From: Sporopachydermia quercuum
Lineage: Eukaryota; Ascomycota; Sporopachydermiomycetes; Sporopachydermiales; Sporopachydermiaceae
Direction of reading: 5' to 3'
DNA: 64,000 nt
Assembly: GCA_001599295.1 (NCBI GenBank)
Contig: BCGN01000002.1
Span: 1,488,001 to 1,552,000 of the forward strand
Within the stretch, counting starts at the first letter, position 1. Each line of letters begins with the position of its first letter. The notes beneath the pieces are model-generated. The model made no database searches, was not told the origin of the DNA, and saw only the letters and a program-made list of their open reading frames with translations. The position numbers and the translations under genes were made by a program. Positions 22,135-33,200 of this stretch are shown here, piece after piece.

Positions 22135-23971
22135 GGTTGAAAAGTGATTATCGAGATATCAATGGCCTGATGATTTGATAAATAGTTTTCTTCTCTCCAA
22201 AGCCGCAATTCAATTACTATTGATTGCCTTGATTTTTACTTGATGATTTGGTGTTGAAGCCTGAACAGTGGCCAACTTCCTTCGTGCTTTTCTGTTAATA
22301 CTTTGACTTGAATAATTAGATGTTTCGCTTATTCAATGTTATTAACTGTTTCATCTATCATTACTATTATATTAATTTTTTATTTTTTTTAATTTTGTTA
22401 ATAAGGAAATTTAATTATTCCTTAAAAGGAGACGATAAATATATTATTTTTATAATATCGATCACCATTATACGTTGGCATGATTTTGGTGGATCAAAAA
22501 TCAAAAATAGCAGCAAGGAAGACAATTGGAATTTACGAGTAATATCTATTTGTGGTTTATTAATTAGGCTCAAAGGTTCAGCAGTCGTTTTACCCTTTGG
22601 TTGGGCAGCTTCAGGCGATTTTAGGTTGAAGAAATCAAATGTTAATTTTGGCGAAATTTCCTAAAATGGAAGAAGGTAAAAGTATGGCTCAGTAGTAGAG
22701 GAGACGAATGAAAGGATGTGATGAGGAATAGAACGAACAAGAAGGTTGTGAGCTTGATATGGGAGAAAAGAATAAGATGGTAATTACATTACAATGTGTG
22801 GGAAATATTATTTTGGTGGGTTTAATGTTTTTAATAGGTTTGTTGGTTTTATTCCTTCTTACTGTTGTGTTGTCCAAAATGTGGCTTGGAATAACAGAAG
22901 CGGAAATTGATGCATTGATGGATATTAGGGTTTTGATGCATTGCATTACATTGCAATATATTAACTGTAATTTGATTTTTATTGTGTTAAGAGAATCCAG
23001 GTAGCAGCAAACTTAGTCATAGATACTTACAAAAGAAACCTGGACTTTTTTTTAACCCTTTTCTCAATCGTGATCTATGAATGTTGATGCATTTATATGC
23101 ATGTTTATGTATCCCACTGACTCAATTGGTTCATCGTCCGAAACTGTGACAAACCTCACTCTTTCGCAATTTCTTTATACAACAGAGCTCATTCTGTTCT
23201 CCTTTTCTTCGCTTGTTATTTATCTAGTATACTAATCTACAATACATATAATACGCTCTTACTTAGTCTCCAACATTTATTTGACGTTTGAACCATCAAA
23301 ATACCTTCGAGTACTCAACCTCAAAAACCTATTATACACAAATGAGTAATTAATCACTATTTCCCAATCCAGCAACAAGACGATGCAGAGTAAAAGTCGC
23401 GTTCACTCGCTCATCTGGTACATGTGATCGGATACGATATAAATTCCGATGAAGAGAATCGCGTTCCGACATGGTTCAAGGGATGGCTTATCGACAGTAG
23501 AATTATAATAAGAATGAGTTCGCTTCAGAGCAAAAGAACAGAAAATAAGGTGCGTTGAAGAGAAGATTTTTATTTGAAGAAACGAATATAAATATATTAA
23601 TTGCTTTTTTTTAACTGATACATATTAACGGGAATTTGCTTGGAAACCTTTGTTGTGTTTAGATAGACTTTGGTGTTGATCTGTAAAAGGGGGTCAAATA
23701 TATATGTATGGAAGGGGTTGAGAGAGGGAAGAAATCAGTTAGTTAATCCATTGCTTGCTCGCTTTGCTGAAAGGAAAATAGTTAGATATTTGAAAATCAA
23801 TTGCGGGAGTCTATGCAATATATACAATAACAGAGCTTTTCTGGTTTTGTCGAATAATAGCATTCCATTCTACATTCCACACTTCTCCGCAAGTTGAGAT
23901 AAGAACACTCGGACACCGTTTGATTGTTGTTCCACGAGATATTTGAATTTGAAAGTCAATTGGTCTTAGTG
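22135..23971. other. divergent promoter region KEL1/TDA11
   Basis: About 1.8 kb. Open frames at 22320-22664 and 22759-23004 are rich in Ile, Phe and Leu from AT bias and are not credible genes. One TGACTCA occurs near 23117, which is expected by chance. Confidence 0.6.
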
Positions 23972-25309
23972 ATGGCGGAGAAAGAACCAGAACAACAAAT
24001 GACTAAGGAACAACCAACGAAACAACTACATGGCAAAACCTTTGGTCTGGCATCCGATTCACCATCGGGATGTTCAACCAGTAATTCGAATCTTAATCTG
24101 AATCCGAAAAAGGGACTTGGTTTCAATATTGCTAGCTATAGTTCTCCCAAGAGGTCGCTATCTAGATCACAATCAGTTTCGTTAGGATCGTCTGGTTCTT
24201 ATAGAAGTCTTAATTCCATGCTGAATGAACCAGGAAGTACGCCTATATCACAAAATAGATCAAAAAGAAGGCCATCGTTGGTGCTCTCTGAAGGTTCTTC
24301 ATTAAGTCCGGGAAAATCTCTGGAGAAACCTGTGACGCCAATCTCATCCAAGAAAAATCAGAATGTTACACATTTCCCCTCACCGCCTCTTTCATCACCT
24401 GAGGTGAACGGTAATCTATCTTCGAGAGGTATAGATGTTAATACACCTACTAGTACTAGATTAAGGCCCAAGCCAAGGAAGCTTTCTTCCTCAATATCAA
24501 TGAATAACATATCAGCCGTTACGAAGCCACAGTCAATTGAAACTCCATTACCGGGGCAGCAACCCATAAATGAAGATAAAATAAGAGAGTTAGCTGTTAA
24601 GGAAATGAAAATTTTAGATTTGAAACAACAGATAGAGACGTTGAATGCTCAATTGAAGCAAGAGGAGTTAGAAATGCATGAAATGAAATTAAGTATACGA
24701 CAAACGGTGATGAAGCAAACTTTGCAAATTCAACAACAGCAACAGCAACAGCAACAACAGCAGCAAGCACTAAAAGTAACAGAACCAGAGAAAAGTCCAA
24801 TCAAGTCTTCTGATATTCAATCAACAAATACCGAATCTTCAACAGTGATGGAACCTCTCTTATCACCAGTATCAGATGAAAAGCCTAGAGATAAAAGGTC
24901 CTCTTGGTTGGCTACATTGTCCAATCCTTTACATTTGTTAACTGAATTGGATATCATGTTAACCGACGGATCCGAACCAACACCAACAATCCCTGGTACC
25001 ACTTCGGTTAATACTTCAGACTCGAATCCCTTAACTGAGGAAAGTTATGTTGCCAATAATAATTCAACTAGTGAATCAACCACTAACAATACAGCAAACC
25101 AATCAATACCCAATCAGCAACAGTATCAATCGCTAGCGACAAAGCTTGGTTTCTCCTTAAGGTCTATTTACTCGGATTTGAAATCTTTAACTATTGAAGA
25201 AACTCCTGAACCAAAACCCAACTCTCTGAATAAAGATGGTGTTCCCGGTGTTGTTGCTTCCATGGCTTTAAAGTCTCGTGAGTCGTGTACTCTTCCCATA
25301 GATCCATAG
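23972..25309 (+). CDS. TDA11: Tda11-like coiled-coil protein
   Basis: The frame is open from before 23924, but the first ATG is at 23972, giving 445 residues beginning MAEKEPEQQ. The N-terminal half is disordered and rich in Ser and Pro, with many SP/TP and RS sites that look like kinase targets. A coiled coil covers about residues 200-250 (KEMKILDLKQQIETLNAQLK), ending in a polyglutamine run near 255-266. A conserved-looking patch (SSWLATLSNPLHLLTELDIML) follows. The function of Tda11 is poorly known. The name rests on synteny, because YHR159W is divergent from KEL1 in S. cerevisiae, together with similar architecture. I could not confirm it by direct similarity. Confidence 0.65.
   Translation: MAEKEPEQQMTKEQPTKQLHGKTFGLASDSPSGCSTSNSNLNLNPKKGLGFNIASYSSPKRSLSRSQSVSLGSSGSYRSLNSMLNEPGSTPISQNRSKRRPSLVLSEGSSLSPGKSLEKPVTPISSKKNQNVTHFPSPPLSSPEVNGNLSSRGIDVNTPTSTRLRPKPRKLSSSISMNNISAVTKPQSIETPLPGQQPINEDKIRELAVKEMKILDLKQQIETLNAQLKQEELEMHEMKLSIRQTVMKQTLQIQQQQQQQQQQQQALKVTEPEKSPIKSSDIQSTNTESSTVMEPLLSPVSDEKPRDKRSSWLATLSNPLHLLTELDIMLTDGSEPTPTIPGTTSVNTSDSNPLTEESYVANNNSTSESTTNNTANQSIPNQQQYQSLATKLGFSLRSIYSDLKSLTIEETPEPKPNSLNKDGVPGVVASMALKSRESCTLPIDP
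24731..24768. repeat. CAA/CAG repeat encoding polyglutamine
   Basis: Mixed CAA/CAG triplets at the end of the Tda11 coiled coil, encoding about 12 glutamines. Confidence 0.85.
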
Positions 25310-26545
25310 CTAGTACATACCATTTCCAAATTCATGCATTACATATAACATAGAGAACTTAACAATGGCATTGCATACACAGATAAATTTACATAGGCAA
25401 AAGTTGCATTCATAANATACTTTTCTAGATAAATAAAAACTGGATATTACCTCGATTCAATCACCATTCCATAAATATGAAACGTTTCAGTTTCAATTTA
25501 TCATGTCATTCGTCAAATATTGTAGTATATACCTATAGTATTTCTCCCCTAAGCGAATCATAAGGTGGTTTATAACCCAGCAGCATGAATTATCAAGGGA
25601 CAGAGCGGAGATCTCTGATTGACTCTCTGTTCGGCCATTTATGCCCCAGTACGTTGTTTTCCGCGCAAATAGGCTTGGTATTCCAAACAGATAAATTCTC
25701 CGTGTTAAATATGTATATTTTAGTAAGTAGATCTATGATAACAGCTCACGTATAACGATATCCAGGAAGAAAAGAAACTATTTTCACTTCTTCTTTTTGT
25801 AGGTTTGATACTTCTCTTGTGCAGGGTAACCGTAGGGAGATTTGCTAAACAGTTCGAACAACTCTGTGCAAAGATTCGCATGACTTCTACATGACTTTTG
25901 CATTAAGTTGCATCATCTCTGCATGACTTGTACTTGAACATAAACTGGACATGATAGGCAGCGATCAATGGATAGATTTGAGAATGGATCGTTTAAATTC
26001 ACATCTTGACGTGACTGATTATAAGTAATGAGCTGATTATTTGGTAAGGTAAGCTTCTGGGTCCAGTAGGTTTGTTATTATTAAACCAATTGAACAGGTA
26101 GCTTGTGAGAAACAGAGTTATTTGGATCATGTGATCTACTGGTAATTGTTTGAAAATGGAAGGCTTAGATTAAATTCGCCCTTCATTCACTTCTGATGGA
26201 AAAAAAATAATTAAAAAATAAAAAAAGAGGTAATGAGTCTAAATGTTTACATAATTGATCGCAGAAATATTGTCAGGCTCTCAGTCATTAAACCAAGAGT
26301 GTATCATTTATATATATTGACTAATACATGTAAGAGAAAATGATATAGTTATGAACCTGTAAGCTTCAATTGGTACTTATTTCACTCACTTAATTGACTT
26401 TCATTTGATGTGATGGGAAGATGAAAATAGAAGTCTGATATTGTAGACAAAGAATGGCCATCCTATGCTTAATGGTGGATAACTAAATAATCAAACAAAT
26501 ATATCAGTTGTAGTCTATATAACAATTGATTTTAAAATTAAACAT
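25310..26545. other. convergent intergenic region TDA11/AKR
   Basis: About 1.2 kb, longer than usual between convergent stops. No ORF above background, no tRNA fold and no repeat was recognised. A non-coding RNA cannot be excluded by eye. Confidence 0.5.
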
Positions 26546-27397
26546 CTAAGGCCAATCAGTTACCTCCCAATCAGTTGGTTCATGNACCTCAGGATGTTCG
26601 ATATTTTTCACATCTTCTTCACTTAACTCAAAGTTGTAAACATCAAGATTCTCCTTCATTCTACTAACACTTGAACTTTTTGGTAAAGGGATTCTACCCT
26701 TTTGTAAATTCCATCTAATGAGAACTTGAGCTGGTGATTTGCCATACTTCTTAGCAATACTAACTAATTCAGGACGATCAAGATACATTCCATGGGTCAA
26801 AGGAGAAAATGAACATATTTGAATACCATGCTCGGAATAAAACTCGCATAATTCAGTTCTCATACACCAAGGATGAGTCTCAACTTGATTCACCGCAGGT
26901 TTAATTGTTAATCCATCCCAAGCCAGCAATTCTTTCAAATGCCTGATGCCCCAATTTGATACTCCAATTGAACGAACAATGCCTGCATCGACAGCTTCTT
27001 GAAGTGCTTTCCATGTTCCCAATCTATCAGCAGGAGAACAACAAGGAGAATGCATTAAAATGAGATCAATGTATCCCAATTGTTTCACTTTATCAAAAGC
27101 TTCTTCAATAGCCTCTTTAGCTAATTCATAGGTGAAGTCATCCTGCCATAATTTTGTTGTGTAGAACACATCTTCTCTCTTATTGTCGGGTGCAGATTTG
27201 ATCCAATTATCAACACCTTCCCCAACTTCTTTCTCGTTATAATAAAGCTTAGCTGTGTCAACGTGTCTATATCCAACTTGTAATGCATCAAAAACATTTT
27301 TAGCAGTAACTGGTTTTGGCATTTCCCATGTACCGAAACCAATAGTTGGCATGAGAAAGCCACTGTTTAGCTTATATGCTTTACTAACTGTTACCAT
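26546..27397 (-). CDS. aldo-keto reductase, YJR096W type
   Basis: An NADPH-dependent aldo-keto reductase of 283 residues; the S. cerevisiae YJR096W product has 282 and acts on xylose, arabinose and other aldehydes. The catalytic tetrad is complete: D47, Y52, K82 and H116 (GYRHVDTAKLYYNEKEVG, TTKLW, LILMHSP). The cofactor-binding IPLPKSSS segment lies near residue 235. The C-terminal EPTDWEVTDWP closely matches YJR096W (EPTDWECTDAP), which sets it apart from the Gre3, Ypr1 and Gcy1 types. One N near the C-terminus hides one residue. The enzyme is cytosolic with no targeting signal. A TGACTCA lies 244 bp upstream of the start. Neighbouring genes give no pathway hint. Confidence 0.9.
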   Translation of the reverse strand: MVTVSKAYKLNSGFLMPTIGFGTWEMPKPVTAKNVFDALQVGYRHVDTAKLYYNEKEVGEGVDNWIKSAPDNKREDVFYTTKLWQDDFTYELAKEAIEEAFDKVKQLGYIDLILMHSPCCSPADRLGTWKALQEAVDAGIVRSIGVSNWGIRHLKELLAWDGLTIKPAVNQVETHPWCMRTELCEFYSEHGIQICSFSPLTHGMYLDRPELVSIAKKYGKSPAQVLIRWNLQKGRIPLPKSSSVSRMKENLDVYNFELSEEDVKNIEHPEXHEPTDWEVTDWP

Positions 27398-28589
27398 CTT
27401 GTTTTCTTTGAATACTTCAGCGATTATTGATTAGGAGCTTTCATGTTACGACACCAATTATCAATTGTCCTTCTTGTCAATCGAGAGTACGATTCCTTCT
27501 ATTAATCCAAGTACTCAATTGCTAGTTCAAATGTAATCTTTGCTCAGAACAATTTATCTTCCCACAAGGATTAACCTATCTTTATATACTTTAGCTTGTG
27601 ATAGTTGAAACTTTGAATCGAAACTTTGATTCAATTGCAATGACTCAACTCTAAATAATTTCATAACTCAATCCAATCTAATGCCTTTGTTTCTTTTCTA
27701 TTACTTAACTGTTTGATCAATTACTGATAAGACAGTACTCTTTCCCTCTTTAATGAAAATAAAGCTTGACTGATTGCTTGATAGGGGAGCATCCTGCCTA
27801 TTAAGGAAAGTCTAATAACGGAACTATTTTCCCTTTCTTGGTATAATAGTAATTGTTCCGATAGTTGGGATACTGAGAGTATTTTATTGATTGGAATATT
27901 AAATATTTCGTATAGTATGAAATGCTATGGTGTTCTCATGTCATGTATGTGTGGTCTCGCCATTTAACTGATAGTTGAAGTATATAGCCAGGGAGTAGAA
28001 AAGAAGACCAAGCGGTTGAGTTTCATGATTAGACTGGATGAGTGAAAGAATTGAACAAGAACAATCGTAAAGGTATTATTTGAATTCAGATAAAAAAGAG
28101 AAATTCTGAATGTGGACTGGCAAGTGATGATTAGTTTGGTTTATTCATTGTATTGTTTTGTTGTATGAAAAAGTGATTGTAATTTGAATGCTATGGTTGA
28201 ATTTGGTTTCAGCAATTGAATAAGAGTAAATGATTTGATAAATTAATATTCAATGACGACTGATTATTAGAATTAGTTGATTATTTCATACGAAATTAAA
28301 CCTGCAAAAATGGTTCCATTTACAAGTTCTTTATAAAGAAAAATGGTTTCCCATGGAATCAAGTTTCTGATGAATCTGATCGTTGAGAAAAAAAAGTATA
28401 TTTTATGAATAAAAGTTGATAAAGTACCAGTGAAAAAAGAAAGAAAATATAAGGAAAATAAGACAATTGAAAATGAACCCAAAATAATTTATAGTATGTA
28501 ACCAATCACTAACGAAAGAAAGAATGATGAAATGACGTTTTATCATCAGCATGTTACGAGTTAATTCTTTCAATTGATGAATAAATTGA
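27398..28589. other. intergenic region upstream of the AKR gene
   Basis: About 1.2 kb, with AKR promoter on the left and the 3' flank of the Atg33/Scm4-like gene on the right. A TGACTCA at 27641-27647 could be a Gcn4 or AP-1 type (Yap) half-match. Nothing else is recognised. Confidence 0.5.
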
Positions 28590-29222
28590 CTAGGCAAAGT
28601 CCCCATAAATACCAACCACACCTATAACAAAACCTAAAAATGATAAACTGACAGCACGTTTCAATGTTGTTAATGTTCTGTCAACCTTAGCATTTAGTTC
28701 AACTGAATTAATAAAAGATGTTGGCGTTGATGCTGATGAATCGCTCTTTCCTGAGACTGTAATTGAATCTGAACCTTCGCTTGAATTAACTAAGACAATG
28801 CTAGAGTCAACAGGGAGCTCGTCGTTCTTCTCCGTAGTAGATATGGCATTGACAGCTGAAAAGTCCAAGCTCGAAATCAAGTCAATATATGCAGGGAAAA
28901 TCTTGAAATATCCAATAGCTCCATTAGCTAAAATTGTTGCGATTGAGTAGATGAGATAAGGATGTTTATTTTTTCCAGCAAAGAATGCAAACAATAATGC
29001 ACCAATTGCGATAGATGATGTTCTTGAGATAATCTTGAAAGATTTCTTAGCAATTCCGGTAATTATATTGTACAAATCTGATGTTGTCTTACCAGAAGTC
29101 GCACTATAGTTGATAATATCCTTCACTGTTGGGATAGTGACTTTAGCAGCGGTAAACAAAGACCCTGACATCACTCCAAGAGCCAGGACTCCTATAACTT
29201 TTGCTGGTACTGTAGAAACCAT
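28590..29222 (-). CDS. Atg33/Scm4-family mitochondrial outer-membrane protein (probable)
   Basis: A 210-residue protein with about four hydrophobic segments: near 8-27 (KVIGVLALGVMSGSLFTAAK), 68-82 (SSIAIGALLFAFFAG), 88-105 (YLIYSIATILANGAIGYF) and the C-terminus (LSFLGFVIGVVGIYGDFA). The KHPYLIYS motif after the second segment and the final GFVIGVVGIYGD are features I associate with Scm4 and Atg33, a small yeast family of the outer mitochondrial membrane; Atg33 is required for mitophagy in S. cerevisiae. A Ser/Thr-rich hydrophilic loop separates the third and fourth segments. The length fits (Scm4 187, Atg33 197). The family call is from motif memory only. It is divergent from RDH54. Confidence 0.6.
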   Translation of the reverse strand: MVSTVPAKVIGVLALGVMSGSLFTAAKVTIPTVKDIINYSATSGKTTSDLYNIITGIAKKSFKIISRTSSIAIGALLFAFFAGKNKHPYLIYSIATILANGAIGYFKIFPAYIDLISSLDFSAVNAISTTEKNDELPVDSSIVLVNSSEGSDSITVSGKSDSSASTPTSFINSVELNAKVDRTLTTLKRAVSLSFLGFVIGVVGIYGDFA

Positions 29223-29567
29223 TATTTAAATCCTGAATTATTTAACTGTTAATTTACTGTTTAAATAATCGTAGAAATCCTCATACGTTGATTGATACAA
29301 GGAATAGTAACAAATGAGGTTGATCTATCCTTCTGTGAATCCTTGGCGTCTTAAAACTATTGTTGTCCTGAGCTTCTACAACGACTACTAATAAATTTTA
29401 ATGAAAGTGGGCAAAAAGTTTCAATAAAATACTATCAAACAGATTCAGTATTCACTCTCTCTTACTTTCAAAGAAGAACGCAAAAGAGCCTAGACAAACG
29501 GCACACTCGTTGAAATATAATTAATCAGAAAGACCCAATTTGCAATGACATAGGTGATTTGATGGTC

Positions 29568-29602
29568 TGTGTGGCGTACATAGTTACCATGTACGCCACA
29601 CA
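29568..29602. repeat. perfect inverted repeat, 14-bp arms, 7-bp spacer
   Basis: TGTGTGGCGTACAT, spacer AGTTACC, ATGTACGCCACACA. The GC-rich core GGCGTAC stands out from its AT-rich surroundings. It may be a dimeric transcription-factor site or form a hairpin. Confidence 0.9.
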
Positions 29603-30136
29603 AATCAATTATTTGTCCGATATCTTGGTTGGTTTTATCTGGTAATTACAGTATATAAGTAAATCTTTTATATGTCCTATGGCACTAATTTCAATATACT
29701 AACCGGACACACCTCCTGATAATGGTTTACTGATAAGGTGATAAAGTATTCGATTGGAAGGTAAACTGGTTCATATGATGACCTGTGTCTGAGGCAAGGA
29801 TTATAACAATGACTGAGTAGTGGAAAAATATGAGCATTCTATTACGGTTCTTTCGGTATACTGTGATGACTTCAAAGTTTTTCAGAGAACATTCAATGTA
29901 CTGACTGGTAAGTTTCTGGGTAATCTTTAACTTCATCTGGCGACGTGAGCTAGACTGGAAGCAACGGTGAAACAAACGACGCTGGCTCAAACTGGTTTTA
30001 GTTGATTATCCTCAGGTTAACTGTCATTTAATCCAGCGTAAGGATACCTTTTTTTTGTTATTTTCTTCTTCTATTTCTTTGATTATTCTGCGTTTAATGT
30101 AAATCCTGTCGGGAAGCTGGTTGCAATGAACTTTCA

Positions 30137-30165
30137 TCACGTGAGTATATAGTTTTGTCACGTGA
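30137..30165. promoter_or_regulatory. paired E-boxes TCACGTGA upstream of RDH54
   Basis: Two identical 8-bp palindromes at 30137-30144 and 30158-30165, 21 bp apart (two helical turns), 130-157 bp before the RDH54 start. Likely targets of Cbf1/Tye7-type bHLH factors; the factor is inferred. Confidence 0.55.
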
Positions 30166-30293
30166 ACAAATTTTGTACGCGACGGGATCTTCATTTAAGT
30201 AATCAAATGGTGTTTACTGTTGATCATTCAATACCATTTACACACTTCTACGTGTTATCTGATGCTTTTTACTTTAATGTAGAGTGTAGGACC

Positions 30294-33200
30294 ATGGCAA
30301 GTTTAGGAACTCTTTCCAATAGTGTGAGGAAGCCTTTTAAGCCTCCACGGATGATCCGTGATGGCAATTCAACCTCTGCAGTTCGAGAGCCAGTACTGGA
30401 CTCATCATCACCAACAAGAATAGAAACAGGTATAACAACCACAACAATAGTTACAACTACAGGGCTTGAATCAACTATTTCTAAGAGGTCTAATGTTGAA
30501 GAAAACATATTACTGGTATGGGATAACGAAAATAATGATCCAGCTAACCATAAAGCTACAGAATTGGTCTCATGCTCGAAAAAACGGAAAGTGGTTGGAA
30601 TCCCCAGAGACAGAACAATGGTTAGAAATGTATTNTACGGGGAAAGCAAACCATTAGAAGCAATGGAATCAAATGTTTCTGTCTCGCTAGCTGAAAAATC
30701 AAAGAATCTGTGCACTAACTCGAATAAAGCAGACGGATCGAATGGCTGTAATGATTCACATAAAACTATAACTTACGAAATTATGTATCGAAAACCTAGT
30801 GGGAAGAAGAATAAAACTTGGGATAATGATGGGTTTCTTATCACTGTTGCTGATTCTCGTGATAAGTTTGGTAGGGCAATTGTCAGAAGTCCCAATGGTA
30901 AAGTTATAACGAAAGGGAGATATGATAATCATGGACAGTTTCCTACAGGATCTGAGATAGTGATAGGGAATATGGAAGTTCAGATACAACAAATAGTTGG
31001 AAGTTTCCAACCTACAGCAACAAAGGATAACGACCAACAGCAGCTACAGTTGCAGCCAAAGTTGCAGTTATCTTCTCGTCCAATGTTCAAACAAAAGGCA
31101 AGTGGGCAAAGCCTGCCTGCTCCGAAGAAACTAAAGCCTGCAAGAAATTTGAGCTTACATGACCCAACTGCTCCTGACGCACTAGTTCTATCTAGACCAA
31201 AATTGACAGCCCCTGGAACAAGAATTCGGGATGTAGTAGTAGACCCTTTATTAGCAAAACATCTAAGGCCGCATCAAAAATCTGGTGTACAGTTTTTGTA
31301 TGAATGTGTTATGGGAATGCGTCATCAAGATTGCCATGGTGGCTTATTAGCAGACGAAATGGGATTAGGAAAGACTCTCACAACTATTACCTTAATATGG
31401 ACTCTTTTAAAACAAAATCCTTTAGTTGGGCAACTTCCTGTTGCCAGAAGAGTACTAATCGTATGCCCCGTTACATTAACAAGACAATGGAGACGTGAAT
31501 TCAAAAAATGGCTGGGATCTGATCGAGTTCATGTGTTTCTTGCCGATGGTTCGGCTGATGTCAAGTCATTCACTTATGGCTCTGTTTATAATGTGATGAT
31601 TGTAGGATATGAAAAACTGCTAGGACTTCATAAAGAACTTGTTAAAAGTAGTAATAAGATTGATTTAGTAGTTGTCGATGAAGGTCATCGATTGAAAAGT
31701 TTGAAGAATAAAGTCTCTAAAGCAATATTAGCTTTAGAAGCCGAGAAGAAAGTTCTATTAACAGGAACACCAATTCAGAATGATCTAGGAGAATTTTTCT
31801 CAGTTATGGATCTTCTAAATCCTGGTTTTCTTGGAGCTGCAGCTGATTTTCGTCGTCGATTTGAAATACCTATAATGAGATCTCGTGATACTTGTGCATC
31901 TCCAGACCAAATAGCTCGTGGTGCAGAAGCTTTGAATGAACTATCAGCATTGTCCCAATTGGTGGTCTTAAGACATACAGCTCAAGAGAACCTAAAGCAT
32001 TTACCTCCAAGAACAGATTACGTGTTATTCTTCAAACCTACAAAAAAGCAAATGAAGGTCTACAAGCAATTATTACCTGACTTGAATGAATTAAAGGAAA
32101 ATNTGTCAAGTAATAATCATTTAGTTTTGATAGGTACACTACAAAAACTATGTAATGCTCCTAGCCTATTAAATGATACTGTTGAGAATAAACAGGATAT
32201 CAATGGGCATTCTTCCAAAACGAAATTTCTCTTGAAAATCTTACAGGAAATCTATGAAAATACAGATGAGAAAGTAATAGTAGTTTCTCGATATACCAAA
32301 GCTTTAAATGTACTGGAGAAAGAGTTTCGAAAGGAAGGATTCCCATTGGCACGGCTTGACGGTATAACTGATCACCAAAAGCGGCAAGTAGCAGTGAATC
32401 TATTCAATAACGCTCCGCAGTATAAGTGCTATGTTTTGTTGTTATCGGCTAAGAGTGGAGGTGTAGGATTGAATCTTGTTGGTGGTTCTAGACTTTTCCT
32501 TTATGATACCGATTGGAATCCATCTGTTGATTTACAAGCTATGGCAAGAATACATAGAGAAGGTCAAACAAAGCCAACATTTGTCTATAGAATGTTAACT
32601 AGTGGGACTATTGAAGAGAAGATTTTCCAACGTCAAATAACTAAGACAAGTTTGGCCAACCAATTGATGGGTCAATCTGAAAGTAATAAGAAGAATATCC
32701 AAAGCAAGAATGATAGATCTGACACGAATACTTTCTCTTATTCTGAGTTGAAAGATCTGTTTACTCTGTATGAGAATACAATATCCAATACACATGATTT
32801 ACTGCAATGTGATTGTTTAAGCAGGCCAGAAACTGAAAATGAAAGGAACGCTGGAAGTGTTGAGATAAAGGACAAAAGTTCTGATGGTGATAAGTATAAA
32901 TATGATGAACTAACAGACAAAAGATTTAATGTCATGGCGGATAAGTACACTAGCAAGGAAACTAGGTTGGCAAAAGGTTGGATTTCAGCTGCTAAAGTTG
33001 AAGAATCTATTGAGGAACAAGAACGAGAGAGGAAAAAGAATGCTATGAAGATGCTATTACTGTATAGACATATTGATCCTCAAGAAGCTATAGAGGCATT
33101 CAAGAAACAAGCAGAATTACGTGCTGAAACTGAAAAGGCAGAAAAAGAAAAAGAGGGTCAGAGAGAAAAAACTTGCAGTGAAAATGATATTGATGGTGAT

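Larger units (their letters stand above)
29223..30293. other. divergent promoter region ATG33-like/RDH54
   Basis: About 1.1 kb. It contains a perfect 14-bp inverted repeat at 29568-29602 and two TCACGTGA E-boxes near RDH54 (both listed). A TACTAAC at 29696 has no matching donor and acceptor that would make an exon. Confidence 0.6.

Noticed and set aside
22320-23004. Two plus-strand frames (114 and 81 codons) between KEL1 and TDA11
   Set aside because: Composition is Ile/Phe/Leu-rich as expected from AT-rich DNA; the apparent membrane segments follow from base composition, and no homolog is recalled.
29696-29702. TACTAAC on the plus strand upstream of RDH54
   Set aside because: No donor and acceptor combination joins a start codon to the RDH54 frame; a 5' UTR intron cannot be shown from sequence alone.
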